Assembly: GCF_027579695.1 (NCBI RefSeq)
Contig: NC_083582.1
Location: 2,552,878 to 2,616,877, forward strand
Source of the DNA: Neoarius graeffei
Lineage: Eukaryota > Chordata > Actinopteri > Siluriformes > Ariidae
DNA length: 64,000 nucleotides
Reading direction: 5' to 3'
The translations under genes and the position numbers were made by a program. Shown piece by piece: positions 37,259-50,696 of the stretch; position 1 is the first letter of the stretch; each line of letters opens with the position of its first letter. The notes beneath the pieces were generated by a model. It saw only the letters and a list, made by a program, of their open reading frames with translations. It did no database searches and was not told where the DNA came from.

Positions 37259-40200
37259 GAGAGAAAATCAAATGGAGTAGAAGACCTGTTGCTTCGACTT
37301 GGTCTGAAGAAGAATGATGAAGACAAACTTACCAGCACACACTTTCTTGAAATATCCAAATCCACTTTAGAGTACAAAGAGCCCAGTAAAGAGAACGAAC
37401 TGGTTCATGTTTTCATGCAACGGCTTTTGACAGGAGATTACAGAGCAAGACACATCTCTGTCAGAAACGAAACCAACGTACCTAAATCTCTGACAGGAGC
37501 TAAAGGAGGTGCTTTTGCTGATCTTTTTAAAAAACAGAATGTAAAGACTGAAAGGAAACAGGCTGAGATTCACCCAATGGATGTTCAGATGGCAGTGTTC
37601 CTTTGTGCAGATCATTTTCTTCAACAAATCATGGTGACCAAACTGGCACAGTGTCAGTATGCGATCCCTCTGCTGGTACCCAATCCCTTTAGTGATGAAA
37701 TTGAATTTCCTCTCTGGACAATGCGGCAAATCAACAAGAGCTGGAAGTCGACTGATGCTTCAGGACAAATCATCAGCGAGACTCGACCTGTTTCCAAAGC
37801 AGAAACTCCAATGGTGGCATTCTTCAGGCTTGGGTCTGTTTCCTCATCCAAGTCTCAGCTGATTAACAACCTGATTAATGAGAAGCACAACACATTTTTC
37901 CACAGACACTGTCCAGGCAGCAGCAGAAACCGTCTACTGATGGACGGAGTGGTGGAGATCGCTTGGTACTGTCCATCTGGGAAAAGCTCTGAACATTTCA
38001 CTGAATGCGTTGCTTTTTGTAATCTTCATGGTGATTCCAGCAGAGCTGTAACTCAGAGAGAGATACTTACGACCACGGCCTCTGTAAATGTTGTACTTTT
38101 GCCTAAGCTTGATGAGGATGATAATAATATGAGACTTGTAGAGGAGCTTTGCAAATCCCCAACACCTCTCATTGTTGTTCTTACTGATGAAGATAATGAT
38201 GATGAAGATGATGTGTGTGAGATCGGTACAGGAAAATACAGAGTGGAACTAAAAAGTAGAAGTCAGTCTAATGCATCTAATGTACTCAAAAATATTATCA
38301 GGAAATGTCTCTCACAAAAACACAGGACCTTCAATCTTGAGAAAATGACCAACAACTCAGAGGTCAGTGTGGATGAGCACAATGAGGCCTGTAAGAGAGG
38401 AAAGGAAGCTGCACAAAATATAATGGGTTTTCTCAAAGAAAAAGATCCACTGAGGGTAAAAGAGAAATATCTGCCCTGCCAGGGAAAACTGTGGCACGAC
38501 TGGTGCCAAACGAGCAAAGACTTACGGCGACTTCAAAGTAACAACATAGAAAACGAGCTCAGCAACAAGAAAACTGAAATGAAGGATCTCAGACGGAAAC
38601 AACAGGAACATGGATTCAGTTACCTCATGAAGTTATTTGTCGATGGTTTGATCAGTGAGAGATTAAACCTGTCAGTCAGTGAGAGAGTGTATTTCCTCAG
38701 ATGGACTGTAATTGGGCTGACTGAATTCACTTCAGAGAAACTCTCTACCATCCAAAAAGAATATTAACAAAAATGGATAGATGTGCATGACTTAAAAAAG
38801 CAAGACAAACCTGAAAAGCAAAAAACTGAACGAATAAATCTGGACGAACTGAAGGCTGAAGAATCAAACTTAAAAAAAATATCAAAAGAACTGAATGCTG
38901 CTAACTTTGGCTTGGAGCACATGCTGAGAGAGATGGGCCAGATTTATGAAGCCTCAGTCTCTGAAGAAAAAAGCACGACAGGGAACCAGGTTAGAAACGT
39001 GAATAAACTGCCTGAACTTGCTGCTAAGCTCATGATATCTGGGCACCCGATGGAGCTGATGGACGGTGATGCAGCTTATGTTCCTCTAACTTGGGTTTCA
39101 GCTGTTTTAGATGAAGTCATCAGGATACTGGGAGACCAGAGAGTTTTTGTGTTGTCAGTTTTGGGAATTCAGAGCTCTGGGAAATCCACCATGCTGAACG
39201 CCATGTTTGGGCTCCAGTTTGCAGTCAGTGCAGGCAGATGCACCAGAGGAGCCTTTATGCAGCTGGTTAGAGTTTCTGAGGACATGAAGGAAACGTGGAA
39301 GATTGACTACATTTTAGTTGTTGATACTGAAGGTCTCAGAGCTCCAGAACTGGCTGGAAGCAACACCATCCATCATGACAATCAACTTTCCACATTTGTG
39401 GTAGGATTAGGAAACATGACTTTGATTAACATCTTTGGAGAGAACCCAACTGAGATGCAGGAAATACTCCAGATTGTTGTCCATGCATTCCTGAGGATGA
39501 AGAAGGTCAGGCTAAACCCCAGCTGCATGTTTGTGCATCAGAATGTTTCTGATATTACAGCTAGAGAGAAAATCCTGGATGGAAGGAGAAATTTGCAGGA
39601 AACACTGGATAAAATGACTAAATTAGCAGCTAAAGATGAAGACTACTGTACAGAAAATTTCACTGATGTCATTGCATTTGATGTAGAGCGTGATGTGAAG
39701 TATTTTTCACAGCTCTGGGAGGGTTCTCCACCCATGGCACCACCAAACCCATGCTACAGCGAGAACATCCAGGAACTAAAGAGAGATATTCTTTCTCATG
39801 CAAAAACTACAGATGGCCTGAAATTATCACAGTTTCAAAAGCGTGTGAAAGATCTGTGGAATGCTTTACTGGACGAAAATTTTGTTTTCAGTTTTAAAAA
39901 TGCACAAGAGATCTCAGTGTACAGGAGACTGGAGCAGAAGTATGGGAACTGGACCTGGAGTCTGAGGAGTGAAATGATGACTATAGAAAACAAAATGCTG
40001 AACAGAGTAGCCAGTGGAAACATAGAAACAGTCCAGAGGAAAGTTCTGGAAGAAGAAATGGCAGGAACACTAAAGGATGTCCAAAATGCATTTAAACAAT
40101 ATTTTGAAGAAGACAATGAAAAGGAAACACTGATTCAGTGGAAATGCAGATTTGAGACCCAAATCCAGAACCTCCATGATGATCTAATCGAGGAAGCAAA

Positions 40201-42058
40201 GAGAAAAGTGGATGATAGCATTCAGCAGGGAAGCATGAGACAAAACCTTGATCAGCAACGTGTGAACTACGAGAAGACACTCTTTGAAAAGAGCAAAGAG
40301 CTTGCTTCAAAACTTAAAAGACAGACGAACTGTAAAACGGACACAAGTAAGGAGTTTGATTCCATGTGGGAACAATGGGTCTCTGAAATAACTAAACAAG
40401 CTCCAAAAATCAAAGATGTTGACATCTCAAACGAGATAATGGAAGTTCTGGGAGAGGTCTACAAACATGACTTGGTTTCAAATCGAAAGCGTTCTTCAGA
40501 GTATAGAGGAATTGGACGTGTCCGTGATTACAGCAGCTATATCCCAACTTACAAGAGCATGTTCAAATGGATTATGGATAAATTTTTGTGGAGAAATCCT
40601 CTTACACCAGAGAACTTAAACCAATCAATACGTGAGCTCATTAATCAGGTCACTGAAGAAACCAAAAAACAGGTGGAGTCATTTCCGTTCTCAACACAGG
40701 GATACAATTCACATTATATTCAACGCATTGCACATGACGTCAAAACCCAGGTGCAGGAATTTGAAACACGATTCAAGAAAGATCGAAAGTTATCTGACGA
40801 TGTCTCTGTCTTTAACCAAGATTTCTATGTCGATCTCTCACTTTATGTGTGTGAACAGTCAGCACAACGCATCTCAGAGCTTCACAGGAAATTCAGAGAA
40901 GTAAATGATCCACTTAATTATTTTAAAAAGAAAAGGGATGAGTATTTTAACATCTTTCAGAAATACTGTGAGGGAGCAACATCAGCAGCGATACTTGGAG
41001 ACCGGGTTTGCGGTAAACTGAAAGAAGCGATTCTTCAGAGTGTCTACAACAAGATCGCTCCATTTGTGTCTGGACAGATGAGAGAGAAACCACCATTTAA
41101 TGGGAACAGAGCTGATCTGGAAAAACACATTCTCAAGTCTTTAGCAGAGCAGAAGGGAGATAAGGATGAGAGGTTTAAAAACTACTTAATGTACATGTAC
41201 AGTCCTAAAGTCCACTTTGAGGAGTTCATCAAGGCCAGGGTTAAAGAGTTCATGGCAGCTGAAAACCCAAAAGCAGTTTCTGTAATTGAAGAGTGCATTG
41301 ATCAGAAACAGACCAGCATCATCACTGCTGCAACAAAGACGACAGATGAAGTCAAACATTTCAAAGGTGATGCAAATCAGTGGCTGGATGTTTTTACTAA
41401 GAGCCTTGCAGATGAGTTAGGAGATACGAGAGTTCAGTTGTGTGATGAAGAGTGTAAGAATAGCATTGACTTCGATGTTCTTGTGGAAGCCATAAGGAAG
41501 GAACTCCCAGCTGTTGTTAAAGAGTTAAAGAGACGTCTCAGTAAGATTTCACACTTTTCCATGGAGAAGTTCAGAGAAAGACCTGATGAGGTTCTAATCA
41601 AACAGGTCTGTGGGTGCTGCTGGAAACAGTGTCCTTTCTGTGGAGCCGTCTGTACCCACAGCCAAGAAGGTCATCCTGGAGATCACAATGCTGATTATCA
41701 TCGCTCCGCTGCAGTGACAGGAACCCATTATAGGGACACAACAATATTCCACATAGAGTTTTGCACAACAAACGTAGCAAGTGACCTCTGCTTTTACCTA
41801 TCCAGTGAATCTGAGACTCTTGTTCCTTATAAAGATTACAGGAAAGCAGGTGGGGTGTTTGCTGAATGGGGAATCTCCCCTGATTTTTCCACGTTAGCTT
41901 ACTGGAAATGGTTTGTTTGTGAATTTCAGGAAAATCTTGAAAAACACTATAACCTACAGTTTTGTGGTTACGGGGAGATTCCTGCTGAGTGGAAAAAGTT
42001 TACCCTGTCAGATGCTCTTGAAAGTTTAAGAATACTCATCTCATCTCATTATCTCTAG
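37259..42058 (+). CDS. Interferon-induced very large GTPase 1-like (gvin/VLIG) with one in-frame stop
   Basis: One large exon, as is usual for this family, opening after a TTTTCTCAG acceptor as ERKSNGVEDLLLRLGL. Family-typical segments follow: HPMDVQMAVFLCADHF, AIPLLVPNPF and FPLWTMRQI. The frame meets TAA at 38765-38767 and continues in the same frame (QKWIDVHDL) for about 1,095 codons more. That part contains the VLIG-type GTPase domain: P-loop GIQSSGKS (39164 on), the G2-like RCTRGA, and DTEGL (39323 on), followed by a long helical region. Near the C-terminus is a Cys/His cluster, CGCCWKQCPFCGAVC with later histidines. The last residues and stop come from a SINE. Very large GTPases are interferon-induced cytosolic or nuclear proteins. 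This copy is either a recent pseudogene, a null allele or affected by a base error. Confidence 0.85.
38765..38767 (+). other. In-frame TAA interrupting the gvin-like frame
   Basis: The codons on either side (QKEY before, QKWIDV after) read on in one frame with no indel, so a single base change would explain the break. It falls between the N-terminal region and the GTPase domain. Confidence 0.85.
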
Positions 42059-42411
42059 CCGCTTTATCCTTCTACAGGGTCGCAGGCAAGCTGGAGCCTA
42101 TCCCAGCTGACTACGGGCGAAAGGCGGGGTACACCCTGGACAAGTCGCCAGGTCATCACAGGGCTGACACATAGACACAGACAACCATTCACACTCACAT
42201 TCACACCTACGGTCAATTTAGAGTCACCAGTTAACCTAACCTGCATGTCTTTGGACTGTGGGGGAAACCGGAGCACCCGGAGGAAACCCACGCGGACACG
42301 GGGAGAACATGCAAACTCCACACAGAAAGGCCCTCGCCAGCCCCGGGGCTCGAACCCAGGACCTTCTTGCTGTGAGGCGACAGCGCTAACCACTACACCA
42401 CCGTGCCGCCC
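42036..42411 (-). mobile_element. tRNA-derived SINE, copy 3, in the gvin-like 3' end
   Basis: Flanked by a 13-bp target duplication AGTTTAAGAATAC (42023-42035 and 42412-42424). Its reverse-oriented tail (CTCATCTCATTATCTCTAG) supplies the last codons and the TAG of the gvin-like frame. Without it the frame would end ATA CAT TAA. Confidence 0.93.
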
Positions 42412-42424
42412 AGTTTAAGAATAC

Positions 42425-43480
42425 ATTAATACATTTTAATGAAATGGCACTTTTCTCTGCTTTCTGACACAAAAAACATCTGGATCTGATTGAAGAGAGT
42501 CCAGCTTACCTGAATGAGAAGACTTCAGCCACATCCACATCCCACAATACCCAACAACACATTCAGCTTCATGACCAGATTCTAGTGATCTGTACGAGTA
42601 TCACAGTGGCTGATAATTCATTTCACGAGACATTACTCATTTAACAGGACGACAGTTTTCAGCATTCTTTGCATGTGTTTTATTTTGGATTAATCTATTA
42701 ATATATGAGTGATTAATTTACTCTAGATAGGAAACTGAGGTTTATTGATTTGTCAAAGATTCTCATAATTATTTTTAATGTAAAGTGGATATAAAAATCT
42801 ACACGAACTTGTGATTAAAAAAATTAATTAAAATAAAAAACTGAGAATGAAATTTCCAACTTTTACATTTATATACAGTAGAAGCCAACAAAAATGCAAC
42901 CAATTTATTTTTTCCCCCTAAAACATTTTGATTTGTTTTTCACTTGGTGGTGGTTACTATATCACATTTAAAGGTGGAAAAAAATCAGACATAATTTTTT
43001 TTGTTTTATTTATTTTTTTAAATTTAAAAAACCTGTGATTTTAACAGGGGTGTGTAAACTTTTTATATCCACTGTAACTGTATTGTGAAGAGGCTTTTTG
43101 GGTTCCAATAATTACATATTTTGAAATTATAGAATGTTTATCAGATATATTCTCTAATCTTTAAACTAATAGCACAAACTGATTCCTCTGTTTATAAATC
43201 TGTCTTCAAAACTTTACCTGCAGTTTCACTGTTTGTCCAGTAGATGGAGGAGAGAAAGTTATTCTCCATGGCAGGACAGGAAAGGGTTAAAATCACTGAC
43301 CAACTTTCTAACTTGCTCTGTGAAATATATCTTTCTGCATTTGTTTTTTTTTTCATATAATATTTTCCTTCTCATGTATCTGTAAGTTTAGTGATCATTA
43401 GTGTTAATTAGCCTTTTGACTGTTTTGGAGAATCTGAACCTTGTGAGAAATAAAATCTGGAATACTTTACATTGGACGTT
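42425..43480 (+). other. Probable 3' UTR of the gvin-like gene
   Basis: AT-rich, non-coding, with a canonical AATAAA at 43449-43454 in a GAGAAATAAAATCTGG context. No other gene lies in between. Assignment as 3' UTR is inferred from position and orientation. Confidence 0.5.
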
Positions 43481-43674
43481 TAATCCTTTTAATCATGTTG
43501 TTATCATTCACAATGTCATTCTCTGTGTAATGCAGTCAGATTAATACAGTGGTGGTTTGTCGATAAGGGCAGGTTGTGCAGAGCCCCGCCCTTTATATCA
43601 TCCATTTAACCGGGGCACAGATAGGATTTTTGAACTGGGGGGGACTGAGCTGTCAGCAAATGATTCCATTTTGT

Positions 43675-43797
<123 letters not shown>

Positions 43798-44325
43798 CAC
43801 TACCGTTCAAAAGTTTGGGGTCACTTTGAAATGTCCTTATTTTTGAAAGAAAAGCACTGTTCTTTTCAATGAAGATGACTTTAAACTAATCAGAAATCCA
43901 CTCTATACATTGCTAATGTGGTAAATGACTATTCTAGCTGCAAATGTCTGGTTTTTGGTGCAATATCTCCATAGGTGTATAGAGGCCCATTTCCAGCAAC
44001 TCTCACTCCAGTGTTCTAATGGTACAATGTGTTTGCTCATTGCCTCAGAAGGCTAATGGATGATTAGAAAACCCTTGTACAATCATGTTAGCACAGCTGA
44101 AAACAGTTGAGCTCTTTAGAGAAGCTATAAAACTGACCTTCCTTTGAGCAGATTGAGTTTCTGGAGCATCACATTTGTGGGGTCGATTAAATGCTCAAAA
44201 TGGCCAGAAAAATGTCTTGACTATATTTTCTATTCATTTTACAACTTATGGTGGGAAATAAAAGTGTGACTTTTCATGGAAAACACAAAATTGTCTGGGT
44301 GACCCCAAACTTTTGAACGGTAGTG
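43798..44325. mobile_element. Tc1/mariner-type MITE
   Basis: The ends are CACTACCGTTCAAAAGTTTG and the inverted CAAACTTTTGAACGGTAGTG, each followed by GGGTCAC. TA precedes the left end. About 528 bp with no coding capacity. This end sequence is common among short Tc1-type repeats in fish. Confidence 0.88.
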
Positions 44326-45216
44326 TGTATACATGTTATTTCACCTCCCTCACTGCCATCACCAGGAACCACCTGCAGGCCAGGACAATGATAACATTTT
44401 AACATAGCCTATGGAAATCCAAAGTTTACACATTATCATCACGCACAGAAATTGCAAAACTGCAAAACTAGTTTTAAAACCGCTAAGTTCCAACTGTTAA
44501 CCATAGCGAGAGGCTGGGCTACGTGTGTGTGTGTAAAGTGTAAACCAGTGCATCCTGACTTTCTAACTATGCCTGTGTGTTGCGTGAGCGGCAGTCAGTC
44601 AACAACTCTTCGCAAAGTTTCCTTATGAAACAATATGCTCGCTGAAATTATGGCAGGGAACGCCAGATTAAACATTAAAACTGCCTTCTGAGCACTGTAT
44701 CTACAGGCTGCCACCGAAAGAAGGAGGCTACCAGAAAGGCTTCTCTACTCCGTATGATTTTACTTTCACTACGACATTACTTTGAACAGACTATCAAAAA
44801 ATTGCAAGGTGATATGATAAAGTAAGGCACAGTTTACTTACAGTTGTTGTTTTTTTTTAAACGATGCAATCGTTTTCTGCCTTTTGGCACCCTTCATCAT
44901 GCCGTGTTGGGGTCCTGAACTAGGAGGCGCTGTCCCCGATATGCCTGTCAAACTTGTGGGTAACCATAGCAACCAAGCTCGAGCTCACAACCTGTGCAGT
45001 CTGCGCAGTTGCAACTATGTATACACTGCTGTGCACCTCAATAAACCGAATGGTAATTAGTCTTTTGATTTTTCCGTGAGGTTTGCCTTATGCAAAGAAA
45101 GACAGTATAGACGTTTTTTTCTTCCCTATAAGTGGGGGGGACCGAACGAGGTGAATTTAAATCTGGGTGGGACGAATCCCCCCGTCCCCCCCTCTATCTG
45201 CGCCCGTGCATTTAAC

Positions 45217-45564
45217 AAATATTAATCTTCCAGTCCTCATTCACAACTCCATACATTTTAAACTCCAATGAAATATTAATTACCTTATGAATGACCAAAG
45301 ATTTTTAAAATGTTGCTGTTTGACAGATGTAAGCCCGTGTTCTGTCGATTTTCTCGTCTTTCTCGGCGTTGTGTAATCATTGTGCACTGCGTTCACAGCC
45401 CCATTTAGAGTGATTATTGCATCTAGGGGTCAAAAATGGGAATGATCTGAATCACTAATGGAGGTCTACTGGGGAGCGAATCCCAACACCTGACCATCAC
45501 ACCTGGATGAACTTGTTGGACATCCTGTTCCAAAACTACGGGCATTAATGTGGAGTTAACTCAT
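45217..45564. other. Spacer before the CCCATAACCC satellite
   Basis: About 350 bp of apparently single-copy sequence. No gene or repeat was recognised. Confidence 0.5.
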
Positions 45565-48500
45565 AACCCACAATCACACACCCACACCCCCATAACCCAC
45601 ACACCCCCATAACCCACACCCACACCCCCATAACCCACACACTCATAACCCACACACTCATAACCCACACACCCATCACCCACACACTCACACACCCATA
45701 ACCCACACACTCACACACCCATAACCCTCACACCCATAACCCTCACACCCATAACCCATAACCCTCACACCCATAACCCATAACCCACACACCCATAACC
45801 CACACACTCACACACCCATAACCCTCACACCCATAACCCACACACTCACACACCCATAACCCTCACACTCATAACCCACACCCATAACCCTCACACCCAT
45901 AACCCTCACACTCATAACCCACACCCATAACCCTCACACCCATAACCCACACACCCATAACCCTCACACCCATAACCCACACACCCATAATCCACACACC
46001 CATATCCCACACACCCATAACCCTCACACCCACACACCCATCACCCACACACCCATAACCCACACACTCACACACCCATCACCCACACACCCATAACCCA
46101 CACACTCACACATCCATCACCCACACAGCCATAACCCACACAAGCACACACCCATCACCCACACACCCATAACCCACACACTCACACCCATGACCCACAC
46201 ACCCATAACCCACACACTCACACACCCATAACCCTCACACCCATAACCCACACACTCACACACCCATAACCCTCACACCCATAACTTACACACTCACACA
46301 CCCATAACCCTCACACCCATAACCCATAACCCACACACCCATAACCAACACACTCACACACCCATAACCCATACACTCACACACCCATAACCCTCACACT
46401 CATAACCCACACCCATAACCCTCACACCCATAACCCACACACCCATAACCTTCACACCCATAACCCACACACCCATAACCCTCACACCCATAACCCACAC
46501 ACCCATAACCTTCACACCCATAACCCACACACCCATAATACACACACCCATATCCCACACCCATAACCCTCACACCCATCACCCACACACCCATAACCCA
46601 CACACCCATAACCCACACACTCACACACCCATCACCCACACACCCATAACCCACACACCCATAACCCTCACACCCACACACCCATCACCCACACACCCAT
46701 AACCCACACACTCACACACCCATCACCCACACACTCACACATCCATCACCCACACAGCCATAACCCACACAAGCACACACCCAACACCCACACACCCATA
46801 ACCCACACATTCACACCCATGACCCACACACCCATAACCCACACACTCACACACCCATCACCCACACACCCATAACCCACACACTCATAACCCATAACCC
46901 ACACACCCATAACCCACACACCCATCACCCACACACTCATAACCCACACACCCATCACCCACACACCCATAACCCACACACTCACACACCCATAACCCTC
47001 ACACCCATAACCCACACACTCACTCACCCATAACCCATACATCCATAACCCACACACCCATAACCCACACACACATAACCCATAATCCACACACTCACAC
47101 ACCCATCACCCACACACCCATAACCCACACACTCACACACCCATAACCCTCACACCCATAACCCATAACCCACACAGCCACACACCCATAACCCACACAC
47201 TCACACACCCATAACCCTCACACCCATAACCCACACACTCACACACCCATAACCCTCACATTCATAACCCACACCCATAACCCTCACACCCATAACCCTC
47301 ACACCCATAACCCACACACCCATAACCCTCACACCCATAATCCACACACCCATATCCCACACCCATAAACCTCACACCCATAACCCACACACCCATCACC
47401 CACACACCCATAACCCACACACCCATAACCCACACACCCATAACCCACACACTCACACACCCATCACCCACACACCCATAACCCACACACCCACACACCC
47501 ATCACCTACACACCCATCACCCACACACTCACACACCCATCACCCACACACCCATAACCCACACACTCACACATCCATCACCCACACAGCCATAACCCAC
47601 ACAAGCACACACCCATCACCCACACACCCATAACCCACACACTCACACCCATGACCCACACACCCATAACCCTCACACCCATAACCCACACACCCATAAT
47701 CCACACACCCATATCCCACACCCATAAACCTCACACCCATAACCCACACACCCATCACCCACACACCCATAACCCACACACCCATAACCCACACACTCAT
47801 AACCCACACCCTCACACACCCATAATCCACACACCCATATCCCACACACCCATAACCCTCACACCCACACACCCATCACCCACACACCCATAACCCACAC
47901 CCTCACACACCCATAATCCACACACCCATATCCCACACACCCATAACCCTCACACCCACACACCCATCACCCACACACCCATAACCCTCACACCCACACA
48001 CCCATCACCCACACACCCATAACCCACACACTCACACATCCATCACCCACACAGCCATAACCCACACAAGCACACACCCATCACCCACACACCCATAACC
48101 CACACACTCACACCCATGACCCACACACCCATAACCCACACACTCACACACCCATAACCCTCACACCCATAACCCACACACTCACACACCCATAACCCTC
48201 ACACCCATAACTTACACACTCACACACCCATAACCCTCACACCCATAACCCATAACCCACACACCCACACACCCATAACCAACACACTCACACACCCATA
48301 ACCCACACACTCACACACCCATAACCCTCACACTCATAACCCACACCCATAACCCTCACACCCATAACCCACACACCCATAACCTTCACACCCATAACCC
48401 ACACACCCATAACCCTCACACCCATAACCTTCACACCCATAACCCACACACCCATAATACACACACCCATAACCCTCACACCCATAACCCACACACCCAT

Positions 48501-49720
48501 CACCCACACACCCATAACCCACACACCCATAACCCACACACTCACACACCCATCACCCACACACCCATAACCCACACACCCATAACCCTCACACCCACAC
48601 ACCCATCACCCACACACCCATAACCCACACACTCACACACCCATCACCCACACACTCACACATCCATCACCCACACAGCCATAACCCACACAAGCACACA
48701 CCCAACACCCACACACCCATAACCCACACACTCACACCCATGACCCACACACCCATAACCCACACACTCACACACCCATCACCCACACACCCATAACCCA
48801 CACACTCACACACCCATAACCCTCACACCCATAACCCACACACCCACACACCCATAACCCACACACTCACACACCCATCACCCACACACCCATAACCCAC
48901 ACACTCATAGCCCATAACACTCACACCCATCACCCACACACTCATAACCCACACACTCATAACCCATAACCCACACACCCATCACCCACACACTCATAAC
49001 CCACACACCCATAATCCACACACTCACACACCCATAACCCTCACACCCATAACCCACACACTCACTCACCCATAACCCATACACCCATAACCCACACACC
49101 CATAACCCACACACTCACTCACCCATCACCCACACACTCATAACCCACACACCCATAACCCACACACTCACACACCCATAACCCTCACACCCATAACCCA
49201 CACACTCACTCACCCATAACCCATACACCCATAACCCACACACCCATAACCCACACACCCATAACCCACACACACATAACCCATAATCCACACACTCACA
49301 CACCCATCACCCACACACCCATAATCCACACACTCACACACCCATCACCCACACACCCATAACCCACACATTCACTCACCCATAACCCACACACTCATAA
49401 CCCACACACCCATAACCCATAACCCACACACCCATAACCCTCACACCCATCACTCTCACACCCATAACCCACATACTCATAACCCACACGCTCACACACC
49501 CATAACCCTCACACCCATAACCCTCACACCCATCACCCTCACACCCATAACCCTCACACCCATAACCCACACACTCATAACCCACACGCTCACACACCCA
49601 TAACCCACACAGCCATAACCCTCACACCCATCACCCTCACACCCATAACCCACACACCCATCACCCTCACACCCATAACCCACACACCCATCATCCACAC
49701 ACCCATAACCCACACCCCCT
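45565..49720. repeat. CCCATAACCCACACA minisatellite array, G-rich complement
   Basis: About 4.15 kb built from 14-16-bp units of ACACACCCATAACCC and variants (CTCACACC, CATCACCC, AATCCACA). The complement reads GGGTTATGGGTGTGTGGG, so adjacent units supply four G-triplets with loops of 4-5 bases. Larger blocks repeat: an AGCCATAACCCACACAAGC landmark occurs near 46125, 46757, 47588, 48053 and 48678, and stretches around 46340-46800 and 48290-48720 match at a shift of about 1.92 kb. Frames reading GYGCVGYGC or VWVMGV are repeat translations. Confidence 0.95.
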
Positions 49721-50403
49721 GCTCTCATCACCCAGGAACAGTGAAAAAGTGACAAAACACTGTGTAATCTCAAAACCCAGAGAAACTGAACAGGAATTAT
49801 TAATAAAAATGAGAGAATTCGGATTGAATGAAATAAAATGCAGCGGCTCTGCTCTCTTCATTCACTGCTTTACACTTTCAGACAGCTTTGTGTTTGTTTC
49901 AGTCCCATCAGCTCGTGCTCTCTGTTAGTAATCACTCTCACTAACACTGATCTGCACTCAGACCCAACTCCTTCATCACACTCTAACAATCCCACAGGTG
50001 TGGCTGTAGGAACAGGGATTATTGCTGAATGTTATGAGATCTGTATTTTTATGATGGTGATTTTATATTTTTGTGTGTGTTTTGGTTTGTTTCGTGATGT
50101 GCAGCTTTTCTTTGCTCCGCTTGATATTTAGTAGGCTTTAGTTTTGGGGCGAATGAGCTAAAGCCCCCCCACAGAGGGCACATCCGGGTGTAGGGAACAA
50201 TAACAGGTTCACATTAACCTCAGGGTTAATTCAAGCCAACACTGAACAAATACAGTGTCTTGCAAAAGTATCCCCCCCCCCCCCCGGTGTTTGTCCTGTT
50301 TTGTCACATTAAAGCTGGAATTAAAATGGATTTCTGGAGGGTTAGCACCATTTGATTTACACACCATGCCTACAGCTTTAAAGGGGCATGTTGTTGTTTT
50401 ATT

Positions 50404-50470
<67 letters not shown>

Positions 50471-50540
50471 TGTGAGGGTTGTGTGTCTCTATTAGCCCTG
50501 TGACAGACTGGTGACCTGCTCAGGGCGAACCCCGCCCCTC
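49721..50540. other. Intergenic region with microsatellites and a repeat tail
   Basis: Holds AT-rich single-copy sequence, a 15-base C run at about 50271-50285, and a (GT)n tract at 50407-50467. From about 50490 it has CCCTGTGACAGACTGGTGAC, the familiar start of a fish SINE tail, which is cut off at 50540 and resumes at about 53807. No convincing gene. Confidence 0.6.
50407..50467. repeat. (GT)n microsatellite
   Basis: About 30 uninterrupted TG dinucleotides. Confidence 0.97.
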
Positions 50541-50696
50541 CCCTTATGAAAATATCCTATAGTTATACTATGGTATAGCTATAGTTTTTATAGTATCACT
50601 ATAGTATTACTATAACAACAATAGTAAAACTGTAGTTTTCTAGAAATACTATATTATTTCCTATAGGATTACTATAGTTTTACTGTCAGCACAGTG

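Noticed and set aside
45869-49773. Many minus-strand frames reading GYGCVGYGC or VWVMGV
   Set aside because: They translate the CCCATAACCC minisatellite; the apparent protein repeats follow from the DNA period.
49838-50131. 97-codon open frame
   Set aside because: No recognisable domain, low-complexity hydrophobic composition, no splice or promoter support.
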